DNA from: Phoma sp. XZ068
Lineage: Eukaryota > Ascomycota > Dothideomycetes > Pleosporales > Didymellaceae
Assembly (NCBI GenBank): GCA_004835665.1
Contig: RBKR01000018.1
Location: forward strand, 868,001 to 932,000
Length of the DNA stretch: 64,000 nt
Direction of reading: 5' to 3'
Positions 1-11,432 of the stretch are shown piece by piece. The notes beneath the pieces are model-generated. The model saw nothing but the letters and a program-made list of their open reading frames with translations, did not search any database and was not told the DNA's origin. Numbering within the stretch: the first letter of the stretch is position 1; each line of letters opens with the position of its first letter. The position numbers and the translations under genes are program-made.

Positions 1-172
1 CTTCTCGAGTAGTAGCAGCTTGTTCGAAGACCCCGTCGAGCCGCGCACTGTCCCGCTCCCAAGGAGCCCACCGATAACGCCGCACCGCGAAGACGTCAGC
101 GCACCACCAACACCGCCCATCGCATTGAACGACGGCAGCGACAAGGAACGCAAAGAGATCCCAGCAGCAAAG

Positions 173-2392
173 ATGGGTCCCGTAAGCTCTTCCAAGGATG
201 CAAACCTGGTCCCGCGCAGGCAGCTAATCCGCGGGGTGACAGAAACCAAAGAAGCAGCAGGAGAAGCCCCAGCAGTCGCAGCAGGCTGAGGAGAAGCAAT
301 CTGATGGTGTGTACAGCCCTGGGAACGGTCTTTGTGTGCTTGAGATGTGCTGACAGCTTGCAGGCCAAGTCTTCTCCGTTTCTGGGTACGCCCCCCCGCT
401 TCGCGCGTCTGCGCCCGCCTGCTGATTATCATAGTCCTGTCATTGTGGCCGAGAATATGATTGGCGTTGCCATGTACGAGCTTGTATGTAGCTCGAGAGC
501 ACATTCAGGAAGCATGGGCTAACAACTCTAGGTCCGTGTTGGTCACGACAACCTCGTCGGAGAGGTTATTCGTATCGAGAACGACAGGGCCACCATTCAG
601 GTCTACGAGGAGACTGGTATGCCGAGCATAAGCAGGCTCTTTGAATATAAAGGCTGACCATACACAGCTGGTGTTACTGTAGGCGACCCAGTCCAGCGGT
701 CTGGACAGCCTCTCTCCGTCGAGCTTGGCCCTGGTCTTATGGAGACCATCTACGACGGTATCCAGCGTCCCCTCAAGGGTATTGCCGACGACTCGAAGTC
801 GATCTACATTCCCCGTGGTATCGATCTGCCCGCGCTTGACCGCAAGAAGAAGTGGGACTTCACACCTGGCAGCCTGAAGGTCGGCGACCACATCACTGGT
901 GGTGATGTCTTCGGTACCGTCTTCGAGAACTCTCTGCTCAGCGAGCACAAGATCCTCCTTCCTCCCCGTGCGCGCGGAACAATCACTCGTATTGCGGAGA
1001 AGGGCAGTTACACTGTTGACGAGAAGATCTTGGAAATTGAGTTCAACGGTACCAAGACTGAGCACAGCATGATGCACCGCTGGCCTGTGCGAGTGCCTCG
1101 TCCTTCCAACGAGAAGCTATCGTCCGACAGGCCTCTTATTGTCGGTCAGCGTGTCTTGGACTCACTCTTCCCCTCTGTCCAGGGCGGTACTGTCTGCATT
1201 CCCGGTGCTTTCGGTTGCGGAAAGACCGTCATCTCCCAGTCTCTGTCCAAGTTCTCCAACTCTGACATCATCGTTTACGTGGGCTGTATGTAGCCCGACA
1301 ACACATTTGGGAAGCATAAGCTAACAACTCTAGGTGGCGAGCGGGGAAACGAAATGGCTGAAGTCTTGATGGATTTCCCTGAGTTGACCATCGACGTCAA
1401 CGGCAAAAAAGAGCCCATCATGAAGCGTACAACGCTAATTGCGAACACCTCGAACATGCCTGTGGCTGCTCGGGAGGCCTCCATCTACACAGGAATCACG
1501 GTTGCCGAATATTTCCGTGATCAGGGCAAGGACGTTGCCATGATGGCCGACTCCTCCTCGCGATGGGCTGAGGCTCTTCGTGAAATTTCCGGTCGCCTCG
1601 GAGAAATGCCTGCTGATCAGGGTTTCCCTGCTTACCTCAGTGCTAAACTTGCGTCTTTCTACGAGCGCGCTGGTCGCGTCACTGCTCTTGGTAGCCCCGA
1701 ACGCCACGGATCTGTCTCCATCGTCGGTGCCGTCAGTCCTCCAGGTGGTGATTTCTCCGACCCTGTTACAACCAGCACACTCAACATTGTCCAAGTCTTC
1801 TGGGGTCTCGACAAGAAGCTCGCCCAGCGAAAGCATTTCCCTTCAGTCAACACCTCGATCAGTTACTCCAAGTACACCACACCGCTCGACAAGTACTACG
1901 CCGAGAACAACCCAGACTTCCCTCGCCTGCGCGACCGCATCAAGGAGCTACTCACAACTTCTGACGATCTTGACCAGGTCGTGCAGCTTGTCGGTAAATC
2001 CGCGCTGGGTGACTCTGATAAGATTACACTCGACGTAGCTACGTTGCTCAAGGAGGACTTCCTGCAACAGAACGGTTACTCTGATTATGACCAGTTCTGC
2101 CCGCTGTGGAAGACTGAATGGATGATGAAGAACATGATGGCGTTCCACGACGAGGCACAGAAGGCAGTTGCGCAGGGACACAGCTGGCCCAAGGTCCGCG
2201 ATGCGACATCAGAAATCCAGAGCCAGCTGCGCAGCATGAAGTTCGAGGTACCCTCCGAAGGCGAGGAGGCAATCACAAAGAAGGCAAGCCACATTTATAC
2301 GGTGCGGTTACAACATCTACTAACGAAGTCTACAGTACGAGCAGCTGTTGCAGAAGCTGACAGAGAAGTTTGCCTCTGTCATCGACGAGTAG
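173..2392 (+). CDS. vma1: V-type proton ATPase catalytic subunit A
   Basis: This is the ATP-hydrolysing A subunit of the V1 sector that acidifies vacuole and endosomes. My exon model has seven introns: 182-242, 307-363, 386-434, 484-531, 617-667, 1286-1333 and 2284-2335. It gives 617 residues, the usual length for mature VMA1. Visible landmarks are [15 protein letters not shown] near the N-terminus, the P-loop GAFGCGKT (about 1204-1227), [11 protein letters not shown] after intron 6, and the C-terminal FASVIDE. The first two introns are inferred: the ATG at 173 gives a tiny exon (MGP) joined to a Gln/Lys-rich leader. The frame is also open to the left window edge without an ATG, so a longer N-terminus is not excluded. 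Intron 7 uses a GC donor. Introns 4 and 6 are near copies of each other (see findings). No intein is present. Confidence 0.95.
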
Positions 2393-2891
2393 ACGCCAGT
2401 ACAGGAAGACGGTGTTTGCATAGCGAAGTAGTCCCGAGTGTATTGCTGAACATAGACTGTGAATTGTATCCAAGATCCAAATGCTGTCGCCTGAAATGGC
2501 TGACGACGCGTGCTCATGCCCTGTGACCGCAGTCCTCGTCATATGCCTGGCTGCGCAACACCAAACGAGCAAGAACAGGTCAAAATGAGCTGTTTGATGC
2601 ATTTAATAACGATTGACTGTCGTGTTGTGTTTGGTGATGTTGCTTCGTTGTAGTCGTCAATGTGTGTTGTTCAGTGACAATCGACCAGGGTCTGCTTGGT
2701 GACGAAAGGCACTCAGCCACAGTGGCGCTCTTAGCTCGGGAACATGTGCAGTTACGAACACGGCATTCAACGAGACTCCCAAACACTCCCGCACATCGGC
2801 GCCCGAACGATTAACTTCCCTCTCCCTACATATCCGGTCTCGTGCGCACACTGAACTGCGTACTCTACACCCACCCATACATTCGCCCACC
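2393..2891. other. Intergenic region vma1-vps1
   Basis: About 500 bp between the stop codon of vma1 and the start codon of vps1, both on the plus strand. It must hold the vma1 terminator and the vps1 promoter. Open frames here are short and overlap on both strands, and I see no conserved protein in them. Confidence 0.6.
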
Positions 2892-5307
2892 ATGGCGACC
2901 AACCCTAATGCGTATGTTTTGCGTTCGAGGGGCATCTGGGGATGCGGTCTGGGGATTCAAAGCTAACAGAGTGACAGCATCAACGTCAACGACCCTAGCT
3001 TGATCACCCTCGTGAACAAGCTGCAGGATGTCTTTACCACAGTCGGAGTACGTTCTCCCTCGCGACCACCGCAAATGCGCCCGCGCTGCCTTATCCTCCC
3101 CGCGACGCACCGACACCGAAGCGTACAATACTGATGCCTACCCCAGGTACAAAACCCCATAGATCTGCCCCAGATTGCCGTCGTTGGATCGCAGTCGAGT
3201 GGAAAGAGTTCCGTACTCGAGAACATTGTCGGTCGCGATTTGTAAGTGTGTTGAGGCCGTGCGCTCTGCCGCCGCTGTTGGGCATCCATACTGACCACCG
3301 CATTCTGCAGCCTGCCTCGAGGCTCTGGTATTGTTACCCGAAGACCGCTCATTCTGCAGCTCATCAACCGCGCCGCGCAATCGAACGGTGTAAAAGCGGA
3401 GGAGGTCAAGACCAGCGATGCCGAGTCCAACGTGGACGAGTGGGGAGAGTTCCTGCATATTCCCGGCCAGAAGTTCCATGACTTCAACAAGATCAGAGAA
3501 GAGATCATTCGTGAAACAGAAGCAAAGACCGGGCGCAATGCAGGCATTTCGCCAGCACCCATCAACCTGCGGATATACTCACCGAACGTCCTGACGCTCA
3601 CACTTGTCGATTTGCCTGGTCTCACACGAGTGCCTGTCGGAGATCAGCCCAGGGATATTGAGCGACAGATCCAGGAAATGGTTTTGAAGCAGATCAGCAA
3701 GCCCAACGCTATCATTCTGGCCGTCACCGCCGCGAACACCGATTTGGCCAACTCAGACGGTCTGAAATTGGCACGAGAGGTTGATCCTGAGGGTCAGAGG
3801 ACAATTGGTGTGTTGACAAAGGTCGATTTGATGGACGAAGGAACCGACGTTGTTGACATTCTCGCTGGACGTATTATTCCACTGCGACTGGGTTACGTCC
3901 CAGTTGTGAACCGAGGACAGAGGGACATTGAGAATAAGAAGGCGATTTCCCACGCTCTTGAGCACGAAAAGCAATTTTTTGAGAATCACAAGGCATACCG
4001 CAACAAGGCTGCGTACTGTGGAACACCGTACCTCGCTCGCAAGCTCAACTTGGTAGGCATCTGGACTGGCATTCCACGTCACATTTGCTAACGTTATTAG
4101 ATCTTGATGATGCACATCAAGCAAACCCTCCCCGACATCAAGGCGCGCATCGCATCATCCCTGCAGAAGTACCAGCTTGAGCTTGGTCAACTCGGAAACT
4201 CTATGCTCGGCAATAGCTCGAATATTGTTCTCAACATGATCACAGAGTTTACAAACGAGTACAGAGGGGTTCTTGACGGCAATAACCAAGAGCTTTCCGC
4301 AACCGAGCTTTCGGGTGGTGCGCGTATTTCGTTCGTCTACCACGAGCTGTACGCCAACGGTGTCAAGGCCGTAGATCCGTTCGATCAAGTCAAAGACGTC
4401 GACATCAGGACTGTGCTCTACAACTCTTCTGGCTCATCGCCGGCGCTCTTCGTTGGCACAACAGCTTTCGAACTCATCGTGAAGCAACAGATCAAGCGAT
4501 TGGAAGACCCCAGCTTGAAGTGTGTAAGCTTGGTCTATGATGAGTTGATCCGCATTCTCGGCCAGCTCCTGAACAAGCCAGCCTTCAGGCGCTACCCAGC
4601 ACTCAAGGAGAAACTTCATGCCGTTGTTGTTCAGTTCTTTAAGAAGGCTATGGAGCCAACCAACAAGCTCGTTCGTGACCTTGTTGGCATGGAGGCCGTA
4701 TACATCAACACAGGCCACCCCGATTTCATCAATGGTTCGCGCGCCATGGCCATCGTACACGAGCGACACAACTCTGCCAAGCCACAACAGGTCGACCCTA
4801 AGACTGGCAAGCCCTTGCCACCGCAGGTTCCCCCACGCTCGATGTCGCCATCTCTCGGAGGCTCAGAGGAGGGTGGCGGTTTCTTTGGTTCATTCTTCGC
4901 CAGCAAGAACAAGAAGAAGATGGCAGCTATGGAGCCTCCGCCATCGACATTGAAGGCTTCTGGTACTCTCTCTGAGAAGGAAGCACAGGAAGTCGAAGTC
5001 ATTAGTAAGTGTTTGCTTATCAAATCATACGACTAGTACTAACAAGTCCACAGAACTCCTCATTACATCCTACTTTAACATCGTTCGCCGCACAATGATC
5101 GACATGGTTCCCAAAGCCATCATGTTGAACCTTGTTTCATGGTCCAGGGAGAACATGCAGGGCGAGCTGCTCACCAACATGTACAAGACCGATGAACTTG
5201 ACGAGCTGCTGAAGGAGTCCGAGTATACAGTGAGGAGGCGGAAGGACTGCCAACAGATGGTGGAAAGCCTGACGAAGGCGCAAGAGATTGTTAACCAGGT
5301 GCAGTAG
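2892..5307 (+). CDS. vps1: Dynamin-like GTPase Vps1 (vacuolar protein sorting)
   Basis: A large GTPase of the dynamin family that acts in Golgi-to-endosome/vacuole sorting, endocytosis and peroxisome fission. Introns are at 2912-2977, 3048-3146, 3242-3310, 4053-4100 and 5005-5053; the spliced product is 694 residues (yeast Vps1 is 704). The P-loop GSQSSGKSS is at residues 44-52, followed by [12 protein letters not shown], the switch motif DLPGL, and TKVDLMD for guanine recognition. After the middle domain there is a low-complexity variable stretch rich in Pro, Gly and Lys (about 4790-4960), in the place where classical dynamins carry a PH domain. The C-terminus is the GTPase effector domain ending QEIVNQVQ. 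The start codon fits because the first exon splices in frame to the conserved N-terminal helix. Confidence 0.96.
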
Positions 5308-5760
5308 ATGAGGGGACTGGGTGATTAGATTTCTGGTAATTTCTCCGGGCTGGCATTCTCTGTAGGGTGTTCCGGTGCTAGATTCCTGTCGTGAAGTCAA
5401 TTGAGCGCAGTTTATATCCACAGTAGGCAGGAATGAAGCAACAGTATGATCTTGTGTTTGTGGTGGTGATTCTGACTCCGGTGTGATTTGTAAGTACAAC
5501 GTAATTCTCGTGCCTATGACGGGCAACTTTCATTCTTGCCCATTTCTCTAAAAGTGGGGCTGCGGCTACCTCGGTCCTGCCAACTCGAGCTAAATCTCGG
5601 TGCGTTCTGCACCCGTCCAGAACGAATCTCTCTTCCATTTGTTTATTTTGACTGCAAGACAATCAGGCAGCATTTCATTCAACCTCGCCAAGAAATGCAT
5701 CGTTTCTGGTCATAAGAGCTGGGGAAAGAATGGCTCGTGATCCAGTACGGGCACTTCGTC

Positions 5761-7269
5761 ATGGCGACAATACATAAACGAACGCGGACTGGATGTTGGA
5801 CATGCAGGGAAGCTGGGTACAAATGCGACGAACAGAAACCTTTCTGCCAAAGATGCACGAGACTCAAGATCACTTGCAAAGGCTACGGTGTTAGGCTCAA
5901 GTGGCAAGACGAACCTAGCGGAACAGTTGTCAAGAAACCTCGGATTACCAGGAGGAAGAAAATGTCGGACAATGGTCACATTTCGACTCCGGCAAGCATA
6001 ATTAGTGATGCATCAACGCCTTCTTCGCTCACAAGTCCATCAACTGCGCTGCAATCGCCAATATCGGTTTTTAGTGTCCCACGCACACCAGTCCATGGCG
6101 CAGGTCTTGGTCCGGAAGTTTCTGCAAGTGATAGAAGACTGCTTCACTACTGGGTCGAACAACTCTCTTCGTTGATCTCCATAGCCCCGAGAAATGGCAA
6201 GTCGACTCCGTTCCAGCTCCATCTAACGTCAATGGCATACGATTCGGCAGCCCTTCGTTCTACGATCTTGTCAATGGCAGCAAACCACCTTGCCCTACAG
6301 TCCTCCGAACCTTCGTTGAGACTGCAGGCTTATCGCCATCAGCGCGATGCTATTCATCTACTACAGGATCTTATCCAGGATCCTCGACAGGCACAGTCTG
6401 AACCCGCGCTTGCCACCGTGCTGATGATGCAAGTGTCAGCACGTTTGTTCGGAGAAGACGATGAAGCAAATGTAGTGAACCACCTAATGGGAGCCAAAGC
6501 GATGATCACCAGACGTGGTCTAGACGACTGGCTTAGTTCATCGAGCGCACGCTTCCTGCTCAGTCTGTTCGCGTATCATGACATTCTCTCATCCGTTTCA
6601 AGAGGCCATCGACCTTTGTTCAACCACGAAGGAGACTTCGAGGCAGTGGAAGGCGCAGAAGATATGCGCAGCATTGCGAAAGTCCTGTTGATCGTTGCTC
6701 GTACCAGCCAACTCCAACATGCCATCAAGATCAGACGAGAAGGCGGCGGGGACCATAACCTCAGCGAAGAAGAAGACGCCACCGGTCGAGACCTACAACA
6801 AAAATTGCTGAATATGCATTTCCATGCTCAACGGGGCGATCCACAGCGCGGCTCAGATATCGGTTTCACAGCCGAAGCCTATCGCCACGCCGCCTTCATT
6901 TACCTCTATCGTACCTGGCTTGGCGTCGGCGCGCCCAATCCCATCAGCGTCGAGCATATTCAAAATTGTCTCGCATACATATCGCAAGTCGACATCACTT
7001 CACCACTCACATCTTCACACGTCTGGCCACTGTTCACGGCTGGTTGTGAGGTCATCGATGCAGTGCAACGGCAGTTTGTAAGAGACCGGTTTCAGGGCAT
7101 GTATGCCTCGAAGCTGTTTCCAAGTTGGAACAGGGTGATGCGGGATATTGAGGACGTATGGGCAGCAAAAGATGAGGAGGAGAGAATGAAGGGTCAGGAC
7201 GGTATGGCGAAGGTTGATTGTATTCAGGTTATCCTGAGACGAAGAGGAAGGGAGGTTGATCTGGCATAG
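5761..7269 (+). CDS. Zn2Cys6 fungal transcription factor
   Basis: A single-exon, 502-residue regulator (510 if an upstream in-frame ATG at 5737 is used). The N-terminus carries a binuclear zinc cluster. Counted from 5761 the cysteines are 12, 15, 22, 29, 32 and 39, with spacing C-X2-C-X6-C-X6-C-X2-C-X6-C, followed by a basic patch. A Ser/Thr/Pro-rich linker (about 5960-6090) leads into a helical regulatory region of the Fungal_trans_2 type (about 6120-7100), as in Uga3/ArcA-like proteins. It is convergent with the dehydrogenase gene, with only about 90 bp between the two stop codons. I cannot say which genes it controls. I prefer the start at 5761 because MATIHKR leads directly into the zinc cluster. 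Confidence 0.9.
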   Translation: MATIHKRTRTGCWTCREAGYKCDEQKPFCQRCTRLKITCKGYGVRLKWQDEPSGTVVKKPRITRRKKMSDNGHISTPASIISDASTPSSLTSPSTALQSPISVFSVPRTPVHGAGLGPEVSASDRRLLHYWVEQLSSLISIAPRNGKSTPFQLHLTSMAYDSAALRSTILSMAANHLALQSSEPSLRLQAYRHQRDAIHLLQDLIQDPRQAQSEPALATVLMMQVSARLFGEDDEANVVNHLMGAKAMITRRGLDDWLSSSSARFLLSLFAYHDILSSVSRGHRPLFNHEGDFEAVEGAEDMRSIAKVLLIVARTSQLQHAIKIRREGGGDHNLSEEEDATGRDLQQKLLNMHFHAQRGDPQRGSDIGFTAEAYRHAAFIYLYRTWLGVGAPNPISVEHIQNCLAYISQVDITSPLTSSHVWPLFTAGCEVIDAVQRQFVRDRFQGMYASKLFPSWNRVMRDIEDVWAAKDEEERMKGQDGMAKVDCIQVILRRRGREVDLA

Positions 7270-7360
7270 ATATTTTTCACACCTGTTCGCGCAAGACGTA
7301 CGCAGGCAGGAGAGATATGCACAATGACCACTCTCGCCTACCGACGAGCTGCCTTCCCAG

Positions 7361-8324
7361 CTACTTGAATTGCTCAGCACCCAACTTGGCGTCCAAGTTT
7401 ATTTTCAGTAAATCCTTCTCCAAAATCTCATCTTTCCTGGACAGCAAATCCTCAACATCCCAATTAGCAGCCACAAATCTACCACTCAAGAAGCTGCGGT
7501 CATAACCCTCCCAACCAGCAAGCCAAACTCCAACACCACCGACAAGCTCCGGTGTGTCAAGAGCAAATCTTCTGAAGTAATCTTTCAGCATGTCGGTTTT
7601 TACGATGCCGGGATGCATCGCTGTTGCAATGACGTTGGGGTTCTCGACGGCGACATACGCCATGAGTTCGAGGACAGCAAGTTTCGAGATGCCGTAGGCA
7701 CTGAGCGCTGGGAACACTGCATACGCTGCGCCGGTTGTAAGGGTAACAATTCTGGCTGGGGTGTCGGGTGAAGGGAGCAGCTTCAAGAAATGCTGGGTTA
7801 CGAGGAATGTTCCACGGATGTTGAGTGTCTATATTGAGTCAGCTAGCCATCGCCAGGAAGGAGTCAGCACGTCGACAAACCATTTCGTACCACCAACTCT
7901 CCTGGTCGACGTCTTTGATGGCCTGATCCGCTGTGAAGACTGCTGCGTTGTTCACGAGAACATCAGCATGTCCGTACTTCTGCTTCACTTGCTCAAAGAG
8001 CGCAGCGACTGATGTCGGGCTACTGATGTCAGTAGGCACGATGAGCGTCTCTACATTAGGGTGGGATTTGGTAACGCTGTCGGCCACTTGTTGCAGCTTG
8101 TCGACGCTGCGAGCTACAAGAACGATTGCTTTGGGACCAGCAGCTGCGAACGAGGGTACGAAACCCTGGGCGCCGAGGCCTTGACTGGCGCCAGTGATGA
8201 CCACTACTTTGCCCTTTTGCGAGAGAGCTTCTTGGTTGGGGTCGATTGCATCGTAGACATCTCGGTGAGTCCTTGCAGTGAACTGCATGGCCTTCACGAA
8301 GTGGTCAACTGGAAGATTTTCCAT
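7361..8324 (-). CDS. Short-chain dehydrogenase/reductase
   Basis: An NAD(P)-dependent oxidoreductase of the classical SDR family. The two exons are 8324-7881 and 7828-7361, with the intron at 7829-7880, giving 303 residues. The dinucleotide-binding TGASQGLG is at residues 44-51, NNAA sits in the middle, and the catalytic YGISK has Tyr193 and Lys197. The position expected to hold the catalytic serine is occupied by threonine (TLTTG, about residues 177-181), which may slow or alter catalysis. I place the start at MENLPVDHF (8324) rather than at the upstream in-frame ATG at 8411, since the extra 29 residues are Ser/Pro-rich and precede the expected N-terminus. The substrate is unknown. Confidence 0.88.
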
Positions 8325-8664
8325 TGTCAAGACGGTTGATTTGGTCGAAGGAAAACACGGAGATTGGTAAGATGGTATTGATGAGAAGCTATGAGATGGG
8401 CCTTGATACAATTTATGTCAGTTTCACGCAATCCAGGGATCGGACGAAGTCGCAAGCCGAGGTAGGTAAGCATAGCTGTGCTTGCAAATACTGTATCGCG
8501 AGACACCAGACTAGCTGCATCCACATTTGTGGCTTGAAGCTTTTACCGCATCGAAACATTTAGGTGTAGTCTAGAGATGCGCGTTGATATTGTGATGTAC
8601 AGTACAGTAAGCAGGTACAAGTTACAGTATGCATGAGCAAGGATGCCCACTCTCCGAAAGCAGC
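8325..8664. other. Intergenic region
   Basis: About 340 bp between the dehydrogenase start and the stop of the next minus-strand gene. It should contain the dehydrogenase promoter. I see no gene or repeat in it. Confidence 0.5.
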
Positions 8665-10265
8665 CTAGGCTCCTTGTATTCCGCTAGTAACACTTTCGAG
8701 AGCCGCTAATGGTTCGTGCAGAGCCGGTACCATGGATCCTTGACTGATAATCTGCATTACCTCATCTCGAATCAGCTCATCAGTACCAGCATAGACCTTG
8801 TCCACCCACAATACGCGCTTGATAATCTGCAAGAGTTCCCCCCAGTCCTGAATCCGCATACTGTTCATGACCATCGCCAGCATGCAGACGAACTGACTGC
8901 GTTCTGCCAAATCGTTTGTTTCAACCGCTGCGAAGTAGAGCGCCCAGAGAAGGAGAGGCTTGAGTTCGTTCCACTCTGTCTTATATTGCAGAAGCACGAG
9001 GTGAAGGTTTCGAGAAATGGCACCAGTCCATACTGGTGACTGTCCCAAGGTACGCCAAAACGGAGCTAGAAACAGCAGTGTACCAAGTCGACACACCTCT
9101 TCGAGTACATGCTCGCGGCCATTACCAAGCTGCAGTGGCCGAATGGCGAGCAGGCGATACATAGTCGGCTCAATCCAACTACCACTCGTAACAGCCAGTA
9201 CCAGTTGCTGCTCGTTAAAAGCACGGTCAAATAAAATTAGTTGCACGACATCGTCAAATATGGTAATCCAATCCAATTGCCTCGGCAATTGCTGTTTCCA
9301 TGCCAAAGATATGGAGTTGCACGGTCGAGGGGTCGCTGGTGGCGATCTAGAGTCTGCCTCCCATTTGTACGGTAATGGCACTGACGGAGGTATGTCTTGC
9401 GCGAATGAGCTCATGAGATCGCCCCTGTTAACGATTAGGACCTGAAATATTATGCCACAGTACATCCATTGTGAAGGGCTGGGCACGTACCAAGACACTG
9501 TGATACGGAGATGCTCTTGAACGATGGTGTCGTAGCCTCCTCTCAATCTAATGATCTTCATGAGCGCATCTTGGTGTCGCCTCCACTCGCCACCAGAGAA
9601 ACTGCCCATTAATGCCTAAGCTTGTCAGTTATGGGGCCATCGTCTGATCCTTACACTCACATGATGGCAAATGAACGAAACAATGGTGCCAATTGCTTCG
9701 TTGCTGGTATGCTTGGTCGGATCACTCAATAATCCCCGTGCGAAACGAAGTGCCTTTTGGTGGTGGGTCAAAGCCTGCCCATTGTCCTGTGAAGGATAGT
9801 ATCCGTACATGTTCTGGAAGACGAAGTTCTGCGAATTCGACAATACATGATGGAAGGCTGCTGGACTGTCAAGTGCGACTGGAAACCAGGACCCTCTCAA
9901 CTGGCTTGGATGGGTACCGGCTGGATCGAAAACTTGCTTGCGATCAGCGAGCGGCTCGTCAGTTTGCATGTATACCTACCGTTTGCAAGTAAAGCTCGAG
10001 CATCATCGTCCAGTTCGATGGGGAAACGAACGAAAGGATCAATGCGTCCGCTTCCCAAGCGGTCGATACCAGGCTGTCTCTGTGGGGTGTTACGAAGCTC
10101 CAAGACGATCTCGTTCCGTCCACGCTTAGTTTTTGGTTTGCGTCGCGCTTTGCCAACTTCTGTCATTGCAAGTCGCCGTATGCGAAGTTGCGTTTCTTCA
10201 TCCTTTAGATCGTCCGGGTGCTTGAGGTTCACGAAGCTGAAGCTGGGTTTGTACGACTGATCCAT
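8665..10265 (-). CDS. Fungal transcription-factor-like protein (Fungal_trans_2/DUF3468 type, no zinc cluster)
   Basis: The N-terminus reads FVNLKHPDDLKDEETQLR followed by a basic KARRKPKTKRGR stretch. This is the layout of a widespread ascomycete family, often mislabelled tachykinin family, that has the helical regulatory domain of Zn2Cys6 factors without an N-terminal zinc cluster. Exons are 10265-9980, 9932-9661 and 9615-8665, with introns at 9933-9979 and 9616-9660. A third intron near 9430-9495 is uncertain. The frame is open through it, but a 57-bp GT...AG removal also keeps frame and gives 483 residues. The middle and C-terminal parts are helical and rich in Leu/Trp. It lies upstream of the dehydrogenase on the same strand. 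Function is not known; a regulatory role is inferred only from the family fold. Confidence 0.75.
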
Positions 10266-11432
10266 TGCGTGAGAAGCTTTACTGCCTCTCAAGATCAATT
10301 CAGAGGTTGCAGTTATATTTTGGCTGTCACTAGATCCTGCAGAAACATGCTTATGCAATCAGGTTTTGATATCGAGAACTCCTATGGAGATTCTTAGCAA
10401 GGGCGGGTAAGCACAAGGCTGACCGCAACATTGTGTGAGACCGTAAGGCTGCCTTCAACTGCAAAAACGGATTTGTCGTGAATCTGTAATCAACTTTGGC
10501 CCTTACACCATCACATACAATGCGGTGCAATGCACGATGTGTCAATTATGATCGAAAGTACCCGTGAGAGATCTTGAATTGAACGAGCATCGATCGCTCT
10601 TCACCCGGTGTCCGAGCCTCAACTTTTGGTCCGAGCCCCTAGCGGCCGCTTTAGTTCCGCTGACTAACCCATCCACCTCAATAAAATTCTCGCCGCACCA
10701 AACCCTGAGCTTCTCCAACGCACCATCAGACAGTTCATCCGCCTATCTCATCAGCCTCTTACGTTTTGTTCGAGCGCTATCGAGTATTTATATTGGGCGG
10801 TTGCGATTCAGCGCTGCGGAGAGGGAAGCTATTCGAGCACCATTAGAGCTGGCTGCGCATTTTTCACTGTTGCGCAGGCGGTGTCATAGGGGCTGTACAT
10901 ATCATTTTGCGCAAACGTGATGCATAAGGTCTTTAAGACCTACCTGCTGCGAAGTCTTCAATGATGCTCTGCGTATCTGCGGTCTTTGCTCGTTGGCCAA
11001 TGATTGGTTCATTCGCCGTGAGGATCCCAAGGTCAGCTGTGTTGCAATGACGTAGAGTAGTGATGAAAACTTCAAGTCTATCATGGCATACACTTGGGGT
11101 CAATCAGGGCTCTCTGCAATGGATGTGCGACTCTATGCGATGGATACGTCCACTGCATCTGGGAGATTCACCTACGTCAACAGAAATTGCATAAGGCTTC
11201 GTCTGTAACTCATACCAATGCACGTGGGCACCATGATCATGAAAACTTCGTCACTACGATGAGACTTTAGTGATCGAAAGCAGGCATGTATTTACACGAT
11301 AAAATATTTAATAGGCAGCCATTGGCCAACATATGGAAAGCACGATACCCTGTGTACCCTTCCTTGACACCGCAAAGAAAATACTACATGCGAAACACTA
11401 CTTGAAACCTCTCTCACGGTGATCAAAACAAT
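10266..11432. other. Intergenic region without recognised genes
   Basis: About 1.17 kb between the start of the regulator-like gene and the stop of the sugar porter. A 118-codon open frame at 10564-10920 (+) has no recognisable composition or domain and I do not call it a gene. The right half is AT-richer and holds no clear repeat. Confidence 0.5.

Noticed and set aside
20..289. Open frame to the left of and overlapping the vma1 start
   Set aside because: It has no ATG and reads through a good GTAAGC...ACAG intron. Its frame is that of the vma1 first exon. It may be leader sequence but is not a separate supported gene.
328..363. Alternative 36-bp second intron of vma1
   Set aside because: It also keeps frame but is shorter than normal fungal introns; the 57-bp version 307-363 has better signals.
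505..1077. 190-codon minus-strand frame
   Set aside because: It is opposite conserved vma1 exons and crosses their introns; a shadow.
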